Of a stretch of 64,000 nucleotides of DNA, positions 11,701 to 26,700 are shown piece by piece (within the stretch, counting starts at the first letter, position 1; every line of letters begins with the position of its first letter). Source of the stretch: Beaufortia kweichowensis (lineage: Eukaryota > Chordata > Actinopteri > Cypriniformes > Gastromyzontidae). The notes under the pieces are model-generated. The model did no database searches. It had not been told where the DNA came from and was given only the letters and a program-made list of their open reading frames with translations. Position numbers and translations under genes: made by a program. The DNA lies in contig CM032808.1 in NCBI GenBank assembly GCA_019155185.1, positions 6,314,716-6,378,715 on the forward strand, given 5' to 3'.

Positions 11701-14700
11701 AATGTAGACTTCAGCAATGTAAAGGAGAGGATTGCTCCACTTATGCACACTGTGTGCCTGATTTGGGCGAACTCCAAATACTACAACACCCCAGCCAGAG
11801 TCATTGTGCTTTTACAGGAGATCTGCAACCTCCTTATCCAGCAGGTATAATGGAGTGATGATGCCACTGTTTAAAATTGCTGTATTGTCCATTTTGTGAG
11901 TTTCTAAGTGCAGTTTTTATTTATTTAATATTTTTTGCAAGAAAGTAAAAATTAGTGTTTTGCATTTTATTAAGACCAGCTTAGATTTGACGAAAAGTAC
12001 AAACTTCATACAGTGCAAAATGCAGTAAATAGTCGATAAAACAGTACAATAAATATTCTATGTTGTTTGTTTTTACCTTCTGAAGTTGTTCCCTATTTGT
12101 GGAAACATGTTTGTAACTTTTGTTAATTCACTCTAAATTCAAGTGTGCACTAAAGAAAATATTTTTTTTTTGTTTTGTTTTTTGATAGGCTCAGAGTTAC
12201 CTTATCCCAGAAGACATCTTGAAAGGTGATGTGGTGGAGAGCCTCTCACGAGTGCAAACTGCTTTAGATGTTCTTACACATTTCAAGAGCACATACGAGG
12301 ACAGAAAGGCCAACCTAAATCAGTACCAAAGGAATGAGAATGAGGTTAAGCCCTGGGATTTCTCTCCCCATATGGTGTTTGTTCGGCTCGACCACTTTAT
12401 GAAGAGACTAAGAACAATTGAAGTAAGTGGGGAGGAATTTTTAATCTGGGAAAGTGATCATTGAATTGAAACCAGTGTAACCAGATTTTCAAAATAGGGG
12501 CCATGCTGTATTTCAGAACAGAAACGCACTTGCAGATGGAGGTGTGATGGCTTGGCCAACACATTGTATGCAACAATCTATTTTGTATTGTTTGCCGTTG
12601 TAACCAGATAATTATTTAGCATGTTGCCATAGCAAAGTTTGTGCTCCAGGACATCAGCTGACCTTGCAGTAATTGAATACAGATAAATGTATTTCCTTGT
12701 GAAACTTGGGAGACGTTTAATGAAATGACTAATTCTAAACTTCTATAATAAGTCTTTCTTCATCTGCGTTTGATGATTAATATTAACCCTCATTCACCAC
12801 AATAATGAATATTGGCATTTTAAAATATCTCTTAATATCTATGGTGGTTATGTACAGTAGTAATTTGGTGATACTATGTCATTTTCTAGACCCTGTTGCT
12901 GACTGTTGTTGATATGATGAAGTTGGAGAAGATTGAGTTCGGAGGCATCCGAGGGAAATCTCTCACTCAGCAGGTCCAGTGGTTACATGAAGAATTCCTG
13001 GAGACGTATAAAGTATTCTCAGAGAAGCCATATGATTGCCTGGATGTTAATAATGTGGTGAGTTAACAACTTACTTAATAAATCACAACAGAAACAAACA
13101 AAAGAGTTGATGATCCTGAAAATGGGTTTCTTTGTAGGAGTTTGAGGCTGATTTCATGAAGTTCCAGCTGATGGTGGAGGACGCTGACCGGCGCTTAGGT
13201 GCAATCTTTTGTCGTGTTTTTGACGACGCTTCTGATTTGGGGCACGCATTCAAGGTGAGTAATACAGCGGCTACAAGTGTAGCAAGTGTGAAAAACAATT
13301 ATATTCAAAATGCCTTTTTTGGTGTGGAGCTGCCACATTCTGCTAGTAATAACAAAGATTTTAGACACTATACATAGACAGCTTTAGTGCTGTTAGGAAT
13401 GCAGTCTGAATTTTAAAACTGGACTGCACACAAATCTCTCCAGACTTATGATCTTTAACAGAGCTCAGTTTGAAATCTACAGGGGAGAAAAACATTAAAA
13501 TGTTTTGTTGTTTTATTCCTTCCTGAACATATTCGCTTTAGTGGTATTTTTGCATTGCTTACATTTGGTGCAGTGAACCTTATAAAGTATTTTTAAAAAC
13601 TTTTTTAACAGAACTTATTATGCATATTTCATTATTCAAATAAGACTCTGGTCGGCAGGTTTTGGACATGTTTGGCAGTCTATTGGAACGACCCCTGATA
13701 GCGGCCGATGCTCAGTCGAGATATCCAATGCTGATCACAATGTTTGACAATGATCTGGAATGTTGCAAGAGATTCTTCAAAAGCCAGATGCAGGCAGAGA
13801 AAACCCAAGGTTAGAGGTCTTTATAATAAATAACACAATAGTACAGCCTGCTGTGTTTGTTCATTTAGATTTGTTGGTTATTTATCTCCCAGGTTATATG
13901 CCTGTCTCTAAGAACATGCCTGTTGTTGCCGGAGGCCTGAAATTCATCCAGCAATTGCAGGAACGCATACAGGATCCTTACAATAACTTCAGATTCATCA
14001 ACCACCCGTAAATATTTCATGATTATTTAAGTGTTCTGCATAGAGGCTTGATTAAAACAGCACAGGATATTGTGTTTTTTATTAAAAATGACTATTATAT
14101 TTGGATTTTAATAGATGTATGGTGTCTGTGGATGGAAAGGAAATGATCCAGAAATATGATGAGCTGATGCAGCTACTTAAACAGTAAGTTCACTGTCTTT
14201 TTCTCAAATTTCTGTTTTTCCTCAAAGCAATAGCTCACCCTAAATAAAAATTTTAACAATTCTTTGTAGAGAATAACAGACTATTTCCTTATTTCCTTCC
14301 TTTATAATTTCCTTATAACCTTCACCTCCACCTAAGCAAATTAAAAATACCATGTTAAGTATGGATTTTTATGTCTTTTGTGAAACATACAAAAGCCTGG
14401 TCAGTCTGAGCTGCTGTTGTGGCAAAAGCTGTTATAGCTGCTACATAAAAATATGGGTTATGGGTTTTGTATTATGTGAGTCCTAGTCGATAACGTTAAT
14501 CCCTGTTGAACAATTGTGTCAATTTATAGACATTTTTGCTGTACCTTTGTTTTAATAATTGAGCTTCTTTATTGTAGTTCCTATATTTTTCTCCTGCAGG
14601 CATTAACAGCAAAGTGTATCAGATAGATTGGATGAAATTGACTGGGGGACTTTCACCCCTACATGGAATAAACACATAAACATGATATGTTTTTCTCATT

Positions 14701-17700
14701 TAAGAAGCTGCAAATTATTACTGTAGGGTCTTGTTTCCTCCAATTATTTGTAATCCGCCCATAGTATTGCATGAACGATGCTTTTGTAAAATGCGATTAA
14801 CAAAGGAACACATGACCTATAGTGTTGCATGTGTATGTGTATGCAAGGATGTGTTTTTCCATAAACAAATTACATGCAGTTTTCCTTAATATGAGAAAAA
14901 AAAAGATGTATTTCCCAAGAAGCCAGATTTGCATTCTCTCCAGTCAAAAATTAAGCCCCTTGTTAGATGATGGAAATCACTGGTATTGCGTAAACACAAT
15001 CTTGCCAGAGCTATTATTGGTATCTTTAGTCATTACTTTTTGACGCAGAGACATATGAGTTGCGTGAAGCAAAGACATATTTGATTTCATGGACTGCAGC
15101 TTTGCAACTATAACAAGGCAATCAACCCTTTACCCAGTGCAGAGAAATGCAATAAAGGCCAGCGTGTACAGTCTCCTACAGTCAGCCTATAAAGAGATTA
15201 CTTTAACAGTACAGGGACCAGACGTGCGTTCTGCTCTGTACCTTTGATGAATGTTTTGCTTGCTTAGTGCGCACAGTTAAAACATCCTCATACATATGTA
15301 AATGTACAGTAATCCTAGTTGAGCGGTTTATTGACATTCTACATTGTACAAATGTTTGATATTGGCATTTAAGCACAGTGTCGCAGTAGGTTGCTCACTA
15401 GCTCATGATACTTATAGGGAGCTGATGGTGCTTTCATAGTTTTCATAGTAAATTTTCATAACAATAAACATAAAGCAAAAACTTATAAATATTATAAATA
15501 ATAATGTTATTTTTTTAAATATATGAAAAAAATAAATTCCAAAACAAAAATGTGCAGTGACACATTCATCTTTCCTTGTTTAAAAAAAGAACAGCTGGGT
15601 TTCTTCCCATGATAGAAAAAATATTATTATATTGGAATTGCATGATGACAGTCTTTTTATTTATGAGGGAACTATTCATTTTAACTTAAATATAAGAAGA
15701 ATTGTTAATATCCACACAGCCTTTAGGTTCTTTAGATTATAAAAAAAGTAAGACAGAAATGGTTCTTTTAAGAACTTTTAAATGGTTCATTGGAAACTAA
15801 AAATGGTTCTTCTGTGGCATTGCTGTAAAAATGTTTTGTAGCACCCCTTTTTTAACCTGTTAACTGTCATCGTTTTTCAGGAGAAGCATCTATGCTATTT
15901 CACTATTCAATATTTCAAGTTGAATTTGAATCTAATCATGACAAACTATAAATTGATGGAAAGGTATAAGACTAAAGTATTGAAAATTTTTCATAAAAAT
16001 AAACATGAACAAAAAAACAATAAAAATAAAATGTTAATGTTACTGTAATTTATAAAAATACCTAAAATGAAAAATAATAATAAAAAGACCTAAAATGTTT
16101 GAAAAAATATCTAATATCTAAAAATTAAAATATTGTTGTTCAGATACTGCATTTTTATGTGTATACTCAATTTCTATGGTGACAGTTATCAGGTTAAGAG
16201 TGTAACAACTTTGTAAAGTAAAACATCTTTTTAATTCTGGTGGACTGTTTCTTTAAAATCAAATGGAAGCATACTGTACATCAAAGCAACATTTTAGTAA
16301 TTCTCTCCCTGCTATTATTACCAGATACTCCTCTAAACTGTATGATGTCTGGACTGAATCTGTGGCTGAAAAGTCACAATACAATCTCCAAAAGCCATTG
16401 ATATCCCGGGACTCTAACACAAAACTCATCTCAGTCAACTTCAGCCCACAGGTCAGCCTGTTTGACATTTTACAAGTGTTTGCGTGTAATATGTTAATAT
16501 TTTTATCTACGAACCAATTCCATTATCAAATGTAACTCTCATTTTGTCCTCTAGCTGGTGTCAGTGCTGCGAGAGGTGAAGTATCTGGAGACTAGACAGG
16601 CTGAGGTCATACCAGATATGGCTGCTGACATTTATTCTAACAGAGAGCTGCTGTGGCAGTATGTGGCCAATCTGGAGCTAACAGCCAGCTGGTACAACAA
16701 AATAATGGCCGTTGAGGTAGAGCTTCCACTGATTCAGAACCAGCTGGAAGATATTGATGGCAAGCTCAAAGAGGCCGAGGAGAGCCTCTGCTGGACAAGC
16801 CAAGGTATTTGTGTTGAGTATCTATTGAATAAATGAACCCTTTAGAGAATTGAGTTTCTCTATAGCTGTTAGTGTCATTATTAATGTTAATGTCACTGGT
16901 AGGAATTTGGGAATACATCCAGGAAGTACGTGAAACGGTGCATGACCTGGAACAGCGCCTACAGAGGTCTAAGGACAATGTGGAGGAGATACATAACATC
17001 ATGAAGAGCTGGGCTACCCCCATCTTTGAAAGGAAAGAAGGAAAGAAAGATGCTCTTTTAAACCTAGATGACAAGACTGAGCGTTTGGAAAGAACTTACG
17101 GGCAGATCCGTGCCTCTGGAGCAAAGATCCATATGTTGCTTAAAGTATGCAATGAAAAGCCAGTGAGAATTCCATTGAATAAATGACCAAGTTATACATC
17201 TGGGTAATTTCTCAAACCTTTTTCTCTTTTAGGATAACATGTCACTTGTCAAAGCAGATTCTTTATTTGGACAGTGGAGGTCTTATGTGGATTACATTGA
17301 TGAAATGGTAATGGATGGTTACTTCAGCAGTATTGAGAGCTCCCTCAAGTTCTTCTTGGATAACACAGGTTTGCTTTCTTTTTTAGTCTCACTTAAAGTA
17401 ATTACCAAGTTTTCATGCATTACAGATGAATTTTCCTGCACTTAATTATACTTATCTCCTGATATAGACAACAAACCCGGATTAGCCCCACTCTTTGAAG
17501 TCCAGCTAGATCTGCAGATTCCTGAGATTGTATTTCATCCATCTTTGGAGCATGATGCTTCAGATGGTTTTTATGATCTTGTGAAGAGTCTCGTCAACAG
17601 TGTCTTCAGGATTTCGGCTCTTGTGCCACGATTATCTGAACACAGTGGTTTCCCACACTACCAGGTACAGAGAGAGGTTTAGCTGTGACAATCTGCACAA

Positions 17701-20700
17701 TATTGGAGAAAAATATAAGCGATAACTTCTTAAAAATGCAACATTGAGTTGGTCACACTGACTGGGTTTAGGAATGACTCACTTCAGTGGTGCAGAATCA
17801 AACACATGTACATAAAGTTGTCTTGTTCCGTCAGGCTGATATGGAGGACATGGCTGACTTGGTGGACATGAGGCAGCTTCTCATGGAGCGTGTGCAAAGA
17901 ATCATTCAAAAGTGCAATGAGTTCCGCAACTCCTTCGAGCGCTACGCCTACCTCTATGTGGATGACAGAAAGGAGTTCATGCGCCAGTTCATGCTTTATG
18001 GTCACGTTCTCACGAGTGAAGAGATCGAGGTTCACGCAGAACACGGGGTTCCAGAAAACCCCCCGACTCTAGACCAGTTCCGGGAGCAGGTGGACTCGTA
18101 TGAGAGCTTGTACGAGGAAGTGCTACGGCTGGAGCCCATCCGTGTGTTTGAAGGATGGATGAGGGTCGATGCACGTGGATTTAAAAACGCCCTTCTTAAT
18201 ATCATCAAGAAGTGGAGTCTGATGTTCAAACAGCACCTTATTGATCATGTAACACACAGGTAATGTATTTAAAAAAGTATTGATAAAAAAATCTATGCTA
18301 TGATTATCAGAATAAACATTTTCTTGTGATGCAGTTTTTTTATGTTAAAATTATATTTTAAAGCAGCAATCTGTAACTTTTGCCTCTATTTCACCATCTC
18401 TGAAACATAAAATTGCAGGTTACTTTATGTACTTACTGTATATTTATGTGGGTTGAAATTTCCTGCAAAATCGGGCCCAACAGTTTAATTTATAAATAAA
18501 GAAATCTTTTTTTATTTTAAATCTTTTTTTAATTTTATAATTTAGGTATTTAAAAATAAAAATAAATATTGTTTATTTTTATAAACTTTTGTTACATATT
18601 TATTCTTTTATATGTTCCATCCATATATAGCTATATATGGACTATGAAATATTAAACAGTGACAGTTAACAGGTTAAATAATAAAAACTATAGTTTTAAA
18701 GTTTTAAACACTGATTTTATGTCATGATCAATAACTGTTTATTGTTTATTTTAACCCAAAAAGTTTTGTAAATACTGTGTTTGTAGTCTCTCTGACCTGG
18801 AAGACTTCATCAAAGTGACTGAGATTGGGCTTGGGAAGAAAGTGGAAGAAGGTGACTACAATGGATTGGTGGAGATCATGGGTTACCTGATGGCGGTAAA
18901 AGAACGAGAGAGCACTACAGATCACATGTTTGAGCCTCTGCAGCACACCATTGATCTGCTGAAAACTTATGAGCAGGAACTCCCAGATACAGTTTACAGA
19001 CAGCTGGAGGTAAGTGTGTGCATAAAATGTTTGCATCACTCTGCAAAAGCGCTGTGATGATCATAGTTTTGTGTCATTTTTAAACAGAAAGATTTGGTGG
19101 AACATATCAAAGGGCTTTTGACTTTTTGGGTTTTAGATTTTAACTTGGTTTTCGATGTGTCAGAGTTATGCTACAGTACTTGCTAGAAATCTGAATAGTG
19201 CAAGACCACCAATAGTGCATCAAGATTTTTTATTTTGAAAAAGAAAGATGTGTTATGTTTGTTTGGGTTTAATGTACAGGAACTGCCAGAAAAATGGAAT
19301 AGCGTTAAAAAGCAGGCTGGGGTGGTGAAGCATCTTGTTGCCCCACTTCAAGCCAATGAGGTGGCAAATCTACGCAGAAAATGTGCCACGTTCGACGTGA
19401 ATCAGCATACCTTCAGGGAGCAGTTTCGCAAGAATGGGTTTTTTAGGTACAGTACATGGAGCATGGAAAAATATCTCATGTTGTGAAAGTGATGTTAGCA
19501 TTGTAATGTTGTGAAAGTGTCACAGCTGTGATGGATGACTGTAATCAAGACTGTAAACAACACAGAAAGTCAATTTTCCACCAAAAATTTGTCTTGTGTC
19601 TCAACTTTTCAGATTTGATTTTGTAAATCCACATCAGACGCTGGACACGGCACATATACAAATTCTAGAGATGGAGACTACGATGGCTGAGCTGAACGAG
19701 TCGGCCAAACTTTTTGATGTCAACATACCAGACTACAAACAGCTCAAGCAGTGTCGAAAAGAACTGCCCATTCTCAAGGAACTGTGGGATATGATTTCAG
19801 TGGTCCAATCCAGTTTGAATGCATGGGAGACCACTCCCTGGCGAGAGATAAACGTGGATGAGATGGATATGGAGTGCAAACGGTTCTCGAAAGAGCTCCG
19901 CGCGTTGGATAAAGAGGCTCGTGCGTGGGATGCCTTCACCGGGCTGGACAGTACCGTGAAGAACACGCTTACCTCTTTACGCGCGGTCGCCGAACTTCAA
20001 AACCCAGCCATCCGTCCACGACATTGGCAGCAGCTGATGAATGCTACTGGAGTCTGCTTCACCATGGACCAAGACACCACCCTGGCTGATCTACTTCGCC
20101 TTAACTTGCACCACTTTGAAGATGAGGTGAAGAGCATCGTTGACCGGGCGGTGAAGGAGATGGGCATGGAGAAGGTGCTTAATGAGCTGGATGCCACCTG
20201 GACAAGCATGGCGTTTGGCTATGAGGCTCATCCACGTACAAATGTTCCTCTGTTGAAGTCAAACGAGGAACTCATTGAAACGCTGGAGGACAACCAGGTG
20301 CAGCTGCAGAACCTCATGACATCTAAATACATCGCATTCTTCCTGGAGGAGGTATCCACATGGCAGAAAAAGCTCTCGGTGGCTGACTCGGTGATCTCTA
20401 TCTGGTTTGAAGTGCAGAGGACCTGGTCACACCTGGAAAGCATCTTTATAGGTTCTGAGGACATTCGCTCTCAGCTACCAGAGGTCAGTTGTACTAATCT
20501 TCATGAAATGATCCTACAAGTCAATATAAGATGGATTTTGTTCATCCGCCAAATGTGGAATTTAAAGTTTGCGAAATATAATGTGAAGCATAAGCAGTAA
20601 TGAAATAAAAGCACAAAATGTAATACAGACATTTGAGATAAATTAATGTTTCAGAATGTTTTAATGGAGAACTTAGAGTTAAGTGGGACATCACAGATTT

Positions 20701-23700
20701 TTGTAGCATCTTGTCCTGCCCTCTGGCAGGATATTCATAGATGTAGATGAGGGGTAAAAATGTTCATGCTTTTGGTCAAAAACATTTGGGTAATTACTGT
20801 TGTGCGCCTATGGCCAGAAACAGATGTTGCTCAGAATGTCAGTCTTTTCTGGCAAATGAAATTGAATTGAATCATATTTTTATGAATCTCTCCACAGGAT
20901 TCCAAACGCTTTGAAGGCATTGATACTGATTTTAAAGAACTGGCATATGATGCTAATAAAACGCCTAATGTTGTGGAGGCCACCAACAAACCTGGACTCT
21001 ATAACAAACTAGAGGACATTCAGAGCAGGTTTGCAGATGGTTTCTGTATTTATTTGCCTTCTGTATCTATTTATAGCTAAAGGAATTTCAATGAACAATG
21101 ACTTAAATAGGTCCTTGCAATAGTAGCAATAGTATGTGTTCATCCGACTTAGACTTAGAGATTGGGCATTCTGCCTAATATAATTTACAGAGAAAATAAA
21201 TACTGGGAGTGAGATCATTTTATTTAGTTGTGAAGTATTTCTTAGTAAAACCTGATTTAGAAGGCGATGCTCCTTTAGCATGAGCGTAGATGCACTGCAA
21301 AAGTGTCCCATAAATCTTGGCTCTGAGCTGATCATCTGTCACGTTGAGATTGTGATGATAAATGCACCTGTTCCTGCAGACTGGCTCTTTGTGAGAAAGC
21401 CCTGGCTGAGTATCTGGACACAAAGCGTCTGGCCTTTCCACGGTTTTACTTCATCTCCTCAGCAGACCTGCTGGACATCCTTTCCAATGGCACTGACCCT
21501 TACCAGGTACAGCACATAGAAAAAGATAGAGAGCAACGTATTCGCAATAGATTCGCAGACAACTGTCTTTATCATATTTGGTCACAATCTTATAAACTGT
21601 TTCTGTGCTTTAAAGTTTTCAAGATTAAAGGAATATTTAAATACATTTAAATTTTAATTTTGTCATTATTTGCTCAAACTCCTATGACTTTTCTACGTTT
21701 CTTCTGTGAAACATATAGAAACAGTTTATAGTGACCACATATGTCAAGATACTAAAAGGACAAAAATTCAGTTTTTGTAAATGCAGAAAACTAATTAATT
21801 TCATTTATATAAGAACTGCAGAATTTTAATTTGTGGGTGAACCAAGTATTAGGCCTGAAGTGCAGAAATGCCCTTTTGTTTTTTGACTGTTCAACACACT
21901 AGATGGCAGTGTTGATCACTGTTTTACAATTTATCTCCACGGCAAAATCCAAAATGTTTTCCATATGATATTAGAACAACCTTAAATCAAAATAACAGCT
22001 GGGCAGCTGTGAAGCCTTTCGTTTTCTCCCTCAGGTTCAGAGGCATCTGTCAAAATTGTTCGACAATATGGCAAAGATGAAGTTTGAAACGGACGGGGAC
22101 GACAAACCCACCAAAACAGGCCTCGGCATGTTCAGTAAAGAGGACGAGTATGTTCCCTTTAATGAGCCTTGTGACTGCACTGGCCAGGTACAATCAACCC
22201 CTTCATATTTTACAGGGCTTACCCACAATGCACTATTATTTAACATGAAGGCAATAAAGGTATTTTAATGAGGATTTACACGGTAAAACTGACATTAAAG
22301 TGCACTTGAGGAGAGATCTCACAATTTTTGCTTTACATTAAAGCTGTAATCTGTAACTTTTTTGGTCAAAAGTAAAAAAAAATCAGTTAATAATAAAGTA
22401 CATTCAATAAATCTGTGTTTAAAACTTTAAAAGTGTGAGCTTATAATGATTTATAATTTAACCTGATAACTGTCACTGCAAATATTGTGCATACACATAA
22501 AAATGCACTCTCCGAAAAAAAAATTTTAGGTAATTTTTTACAGTTTCCTCAGGAGGAACGCCTATGTTATTCACGTAAATATTTCATAGTTAAATTTTTA
22601 TCTAATCATGACAAACTATAAAATGACAAGTCAAGATAAAATATCTGACAAATTTTCATAACAATGAACATGTAACAATACTGTTTTTTACCAATACTGA
22701 AATGTATAGAAATGCCTAAAATGAACTTATATCTAATATCTAAAAATTAAAAAATTATACTTCTATAAGAACATTATTATAATTTAAATCTGTTTTTAAT
22801 TAAAATTTGTCATATATTGATTATTGAGTCTTTGACCTTTCCAACGATATATAGTTTGTCATGATTATCCCAGAATTCAATGAATTTTTTTATGTTTACA
22901 GAGTCTGTTGTCCCACAACATAATGTTATGGATTACACCACGGTATAATCCGGCCTGTTTTATGCTGCTCTTACACATCTGCTCGTGTTCTCGACAGAAG
23001 CATGCATATTTTATACAGGACTTAATGCACAATACTGTATAGGGCTGCTGGCAAACTCAAAGCGCTTAAAGTCTGATATAAAATGGGTCTGTTTAACCAA
23101 AACGCTCTACGGTTCTTCAGGTTGAGATGTGGCTGAATCGTGTCCTGGAGTCCATGCGTGCCACCATACGGCATGAGATGACAGAGGCTGTCACGGCCTA
23201 TGAAGAGAAACCCAGGGAACAGTGGCTGTTTGACTATCCTGCTCAGGTATTTAACAGATCTGTCCTATTGTCAGTTACACATCAGACACTAACACGGTGC
23301 TTGTAAACATCCCTAGGCTGATTTCTCACAGAATAAGAGAATATTTATGAGAGAGAAGCAAATGTACTGTGTGGAATTAAGATGTTGAAAGATATTTTTG
23401 GCAGTATTACTTCTTAAGCCGGAGGGTATGGCTGTATGGGTTGACAGCATGAAGGCTCATGATGGTGTGTGCAATTTGCCTAGCAGGCTTCAGTGGCTGA
23501 CTGTCTGTATCATTTTTTTATACAGCGTGGTCCGAGACTATGTTGAGAATGCATTTTAAGATGTGATTTAAACCTAGAAGTATGCATTGGGTTTTTAAAA
23601 GATTTTTAAGTGGCTAATCAAATAAACATTTGTGATTGTAACCATGTTAACATCATTATACAAAAAGACAAATTCCACTGAAGCACAAGATATTCTATCG

Positions 23701-26700
23701 TTCCCAAATGCTGAGAAAACCCAAAACGTTAGATTTGGCACAAACTTTGGGTTTGACAAACCAAATATTAGGAATTATTTTTTATAATTTATTTTTAATT
23801 TAACCTGATAAGTGTCATTGACATATTGAATATACACATGAAAATTATCTGTACTACCTTTTTTTTTATGTAAAAGTTTATTCTAGTCTTAGACCTTTCC
23901 ATCAATACAGTATATAGTTTGTATGAAATATTACAGTGAATAGTGACCCTTGTTCCACCTGTGGAACAGTGACTAAAAACTCCAAAAAAAGGTTTTAATA
24001 GTCTCATACTTTCCATCAACATTTTTCAAACATCTATCTTGTATTTATTCTGATAGGTGGCTCTCACTTGCACTCAGATCTGGTGGACGACGGATGTAGG
24101 TATGGCATTCTCAAGACTGGAGGAGGGATATGAGAATGCAATGAAGGAATACTATAAAAAGCAAGTGAGTCAGTTAAACACCCTCATCACCATGCTGATC
24201 GGCCAGCTCACCCCTGGAGACAGGCAGAAAGTTATGACCATCTGCACCATTGACGTCCACGCCAGAGACGTGGTGGCCAAAATCATTGCGCAAAAGGTAC
24301 TGCCATTCTTCTTCGTGTCATCTGTCTTAACACCTTTTCAGTCTGCTATTGAGAACGATTTAGTTCGGATCGCTGGAAATCTGTGAAACCCACACATGCG
24401 TTAGGCATAAAAGAGAACATTCAGCACCTGCTCTATTCACACAAGCTTCAGTTTGCTCTTTAAAGATTGCTCGTATTTTGCTCTCACTTGAAAACTCAAG
24501 ATTCGGTAGAAGAAAAGTCGGCGTTGAGGGGCTTAGAAATAGGATTATGTTTTTATCTAGCTCAGGTGTTATACTTTATTATCTCTAATCCTTTATAATC
24601 ATGCCCCTCCCGCAGCTCACATTAGCCAACCTCTGTTTGTGTTTCCGACTCTCAGGTGGAGAACTCGCAGGCTTTTGTTTGGCTGTCCCAACTTCGCCAC
24701 CGCTGGGGCGAGAGAGAGAAGCACTGCTTCGCCAACATCTGCGACGCTCAGTTCCTCTATTCTTATGAGTATCTGGGCAATACTCCAAGATTAGTCATCA
24801 CACCGCTTACAGATAGGTAAGATTACAAACACTGACCTACATATTACTATATCATTTTGTTGTAAATTATAGAATTATACATTATGTACATACAATATGT
24901 ATCATAAAATAGAAGAAAATGCACCATGACAGTAAAGTAGTCTGCATACTATTCATGTATTCATTAAATATGTTCAAAATGCTAAATACAAAAAAAATTA
25001 TTTTCCTCTATATGCAATACTTTGCATGTATGGGACTTTCTCTTCATGTTAGTGCAAAGAATGGATATAGATGGACAATTCCAGCTTTATAGATGTGACA
25101 TTTTCAGTCAAAACTTCTTACAGAATGTATGTCTTACCAAAACATACCAATAAAGTCCTGTTGATAAGAGTCTAGACCTCAGAAAAGTATCAGTCTATGC
25201 ACAAGTATTTAAAAAAATGGAAATATACATACATTATGGATGTGAAATGAACTCACATTTTTGAGAGGCAACATACTTTGTAGGATTTCAGTGAATTTAA
25301 ATGCACAAACCAGAAGCAATAATACCCAACAAATAGAGAATGGATGCCTATTTATTAGGAGTATGGATGGTTATGACAGAAAACAACACTTGCTTGAAAA
25401 AAATGCTTTAAAAAGCCTTAACAAAGAGACCTCTCAACTTTATTTTTTCATGGTAAGGTTGACATGGAATTGCCCAAGACATGAAATGGTTCCAAATCTG
25501 GCACTCTGTCAGTAAAAAAAGGGGTTGCTGAAAGTTTGAGCCTTTTAAAAACTAAAAGTGTCCCGTTGTATGCCCTTCTTGCTCAGGCAGATTGTTTATA
25601 AGGGTCTTTTACGAGCAGTCTTTGATGAGCCCTTTAAAACAAAAACAAAGCGGAGACAGTCCTGTCTGATAGTCAAATAAATGGCAGTGCGACTTCGTGA
25701 GCATATGGTCAGTCTCTGAGCTCGGCAGTGCGCTGCTGACCGTGTCAGACTTCTGTCTTTCATTCACACTAAAATGAGACGTTGCAAAAAAAAACCATGC
25801 CACTGGTAGCACAGATGGCTCCATTAAGCTGTGATGGCCGCTGAAAGTTATTAATGTGCAGGGTTAGCTTTTTTCCTTTAGGTTATGACTGTGTCGCCTA
25901 AAATAAATTACAAATGACATGGATTTTTTTCTAAAATGTTTATGAACATAACTACAGCATAGTACCTCTTATAGAAAATTGAAAAGAAAAGAGTAATGTC
26001 TTTGTCAAAATTATATCAATAACTCTAATCCTAACCTTTAGCCCTGACAATATATATTCAACAACCAGGTAATCAAAGTCAAATTCAGCTTTATTGATTG
26101 TGTTTTTACAGGGCGGAGGATGAAATGTAGTTTCCTGGGAAACCTTGCTGCAAATGTTTAGCATGTCCAAACACATTTATGGCAACATGAGAGACATTTA
26201 ACAAATCAGGCTGTATAGTCACATGTATTTTAAATGTACAAAATTTGAAAATATGAATTAGTAAACAAATGGTGCTGGACATTTCTTCAACTAACTTGAT
26301 TTTTAGCCATTTTTTACATTTTTAAGCAGGTCATTTTTCATTGTGAGCTACAAAGTCAGTTTCTCTCATATTCACACATATTCAAACTTAACTAACACAA
26401 TCTACAAATGTTTAACAATTTTACATAAAACTTTTTTTAAATCTAACAAAGTCATTTTTATACAAAATAATTCTTAAAAATCTGCTTGTGTGATCTTAAA
26501 AAAATCTGTTGTAACTTAATATTAATTGTAAAGGTTTTGAAGTGGCTGGTTTAATATTTCATATGGTCCATTGAGGTGATTAGTACAAAAAGCATAATGT
26601 GGTTCTGGATGTGTGTGTGTGTGAGCAGTCAAACAATATCAGTCCGTTTTATTAAGAATTTCATTGGAAAGGAAACTGTTCTTAAGTCTGGTGGTCTTTA

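Larger units (their letters stand above)
14184..16324 (+). other. dnah9 intron 11
   Basis: 2,141-bp intron. It holds a repeat fragment at 15721-15850 and a complete TTAA-type MITE at 15852-16197 close to the acceptor. The remainder (14.2-15.7 kb) shows nothing recognisable. Confidence 0.8.
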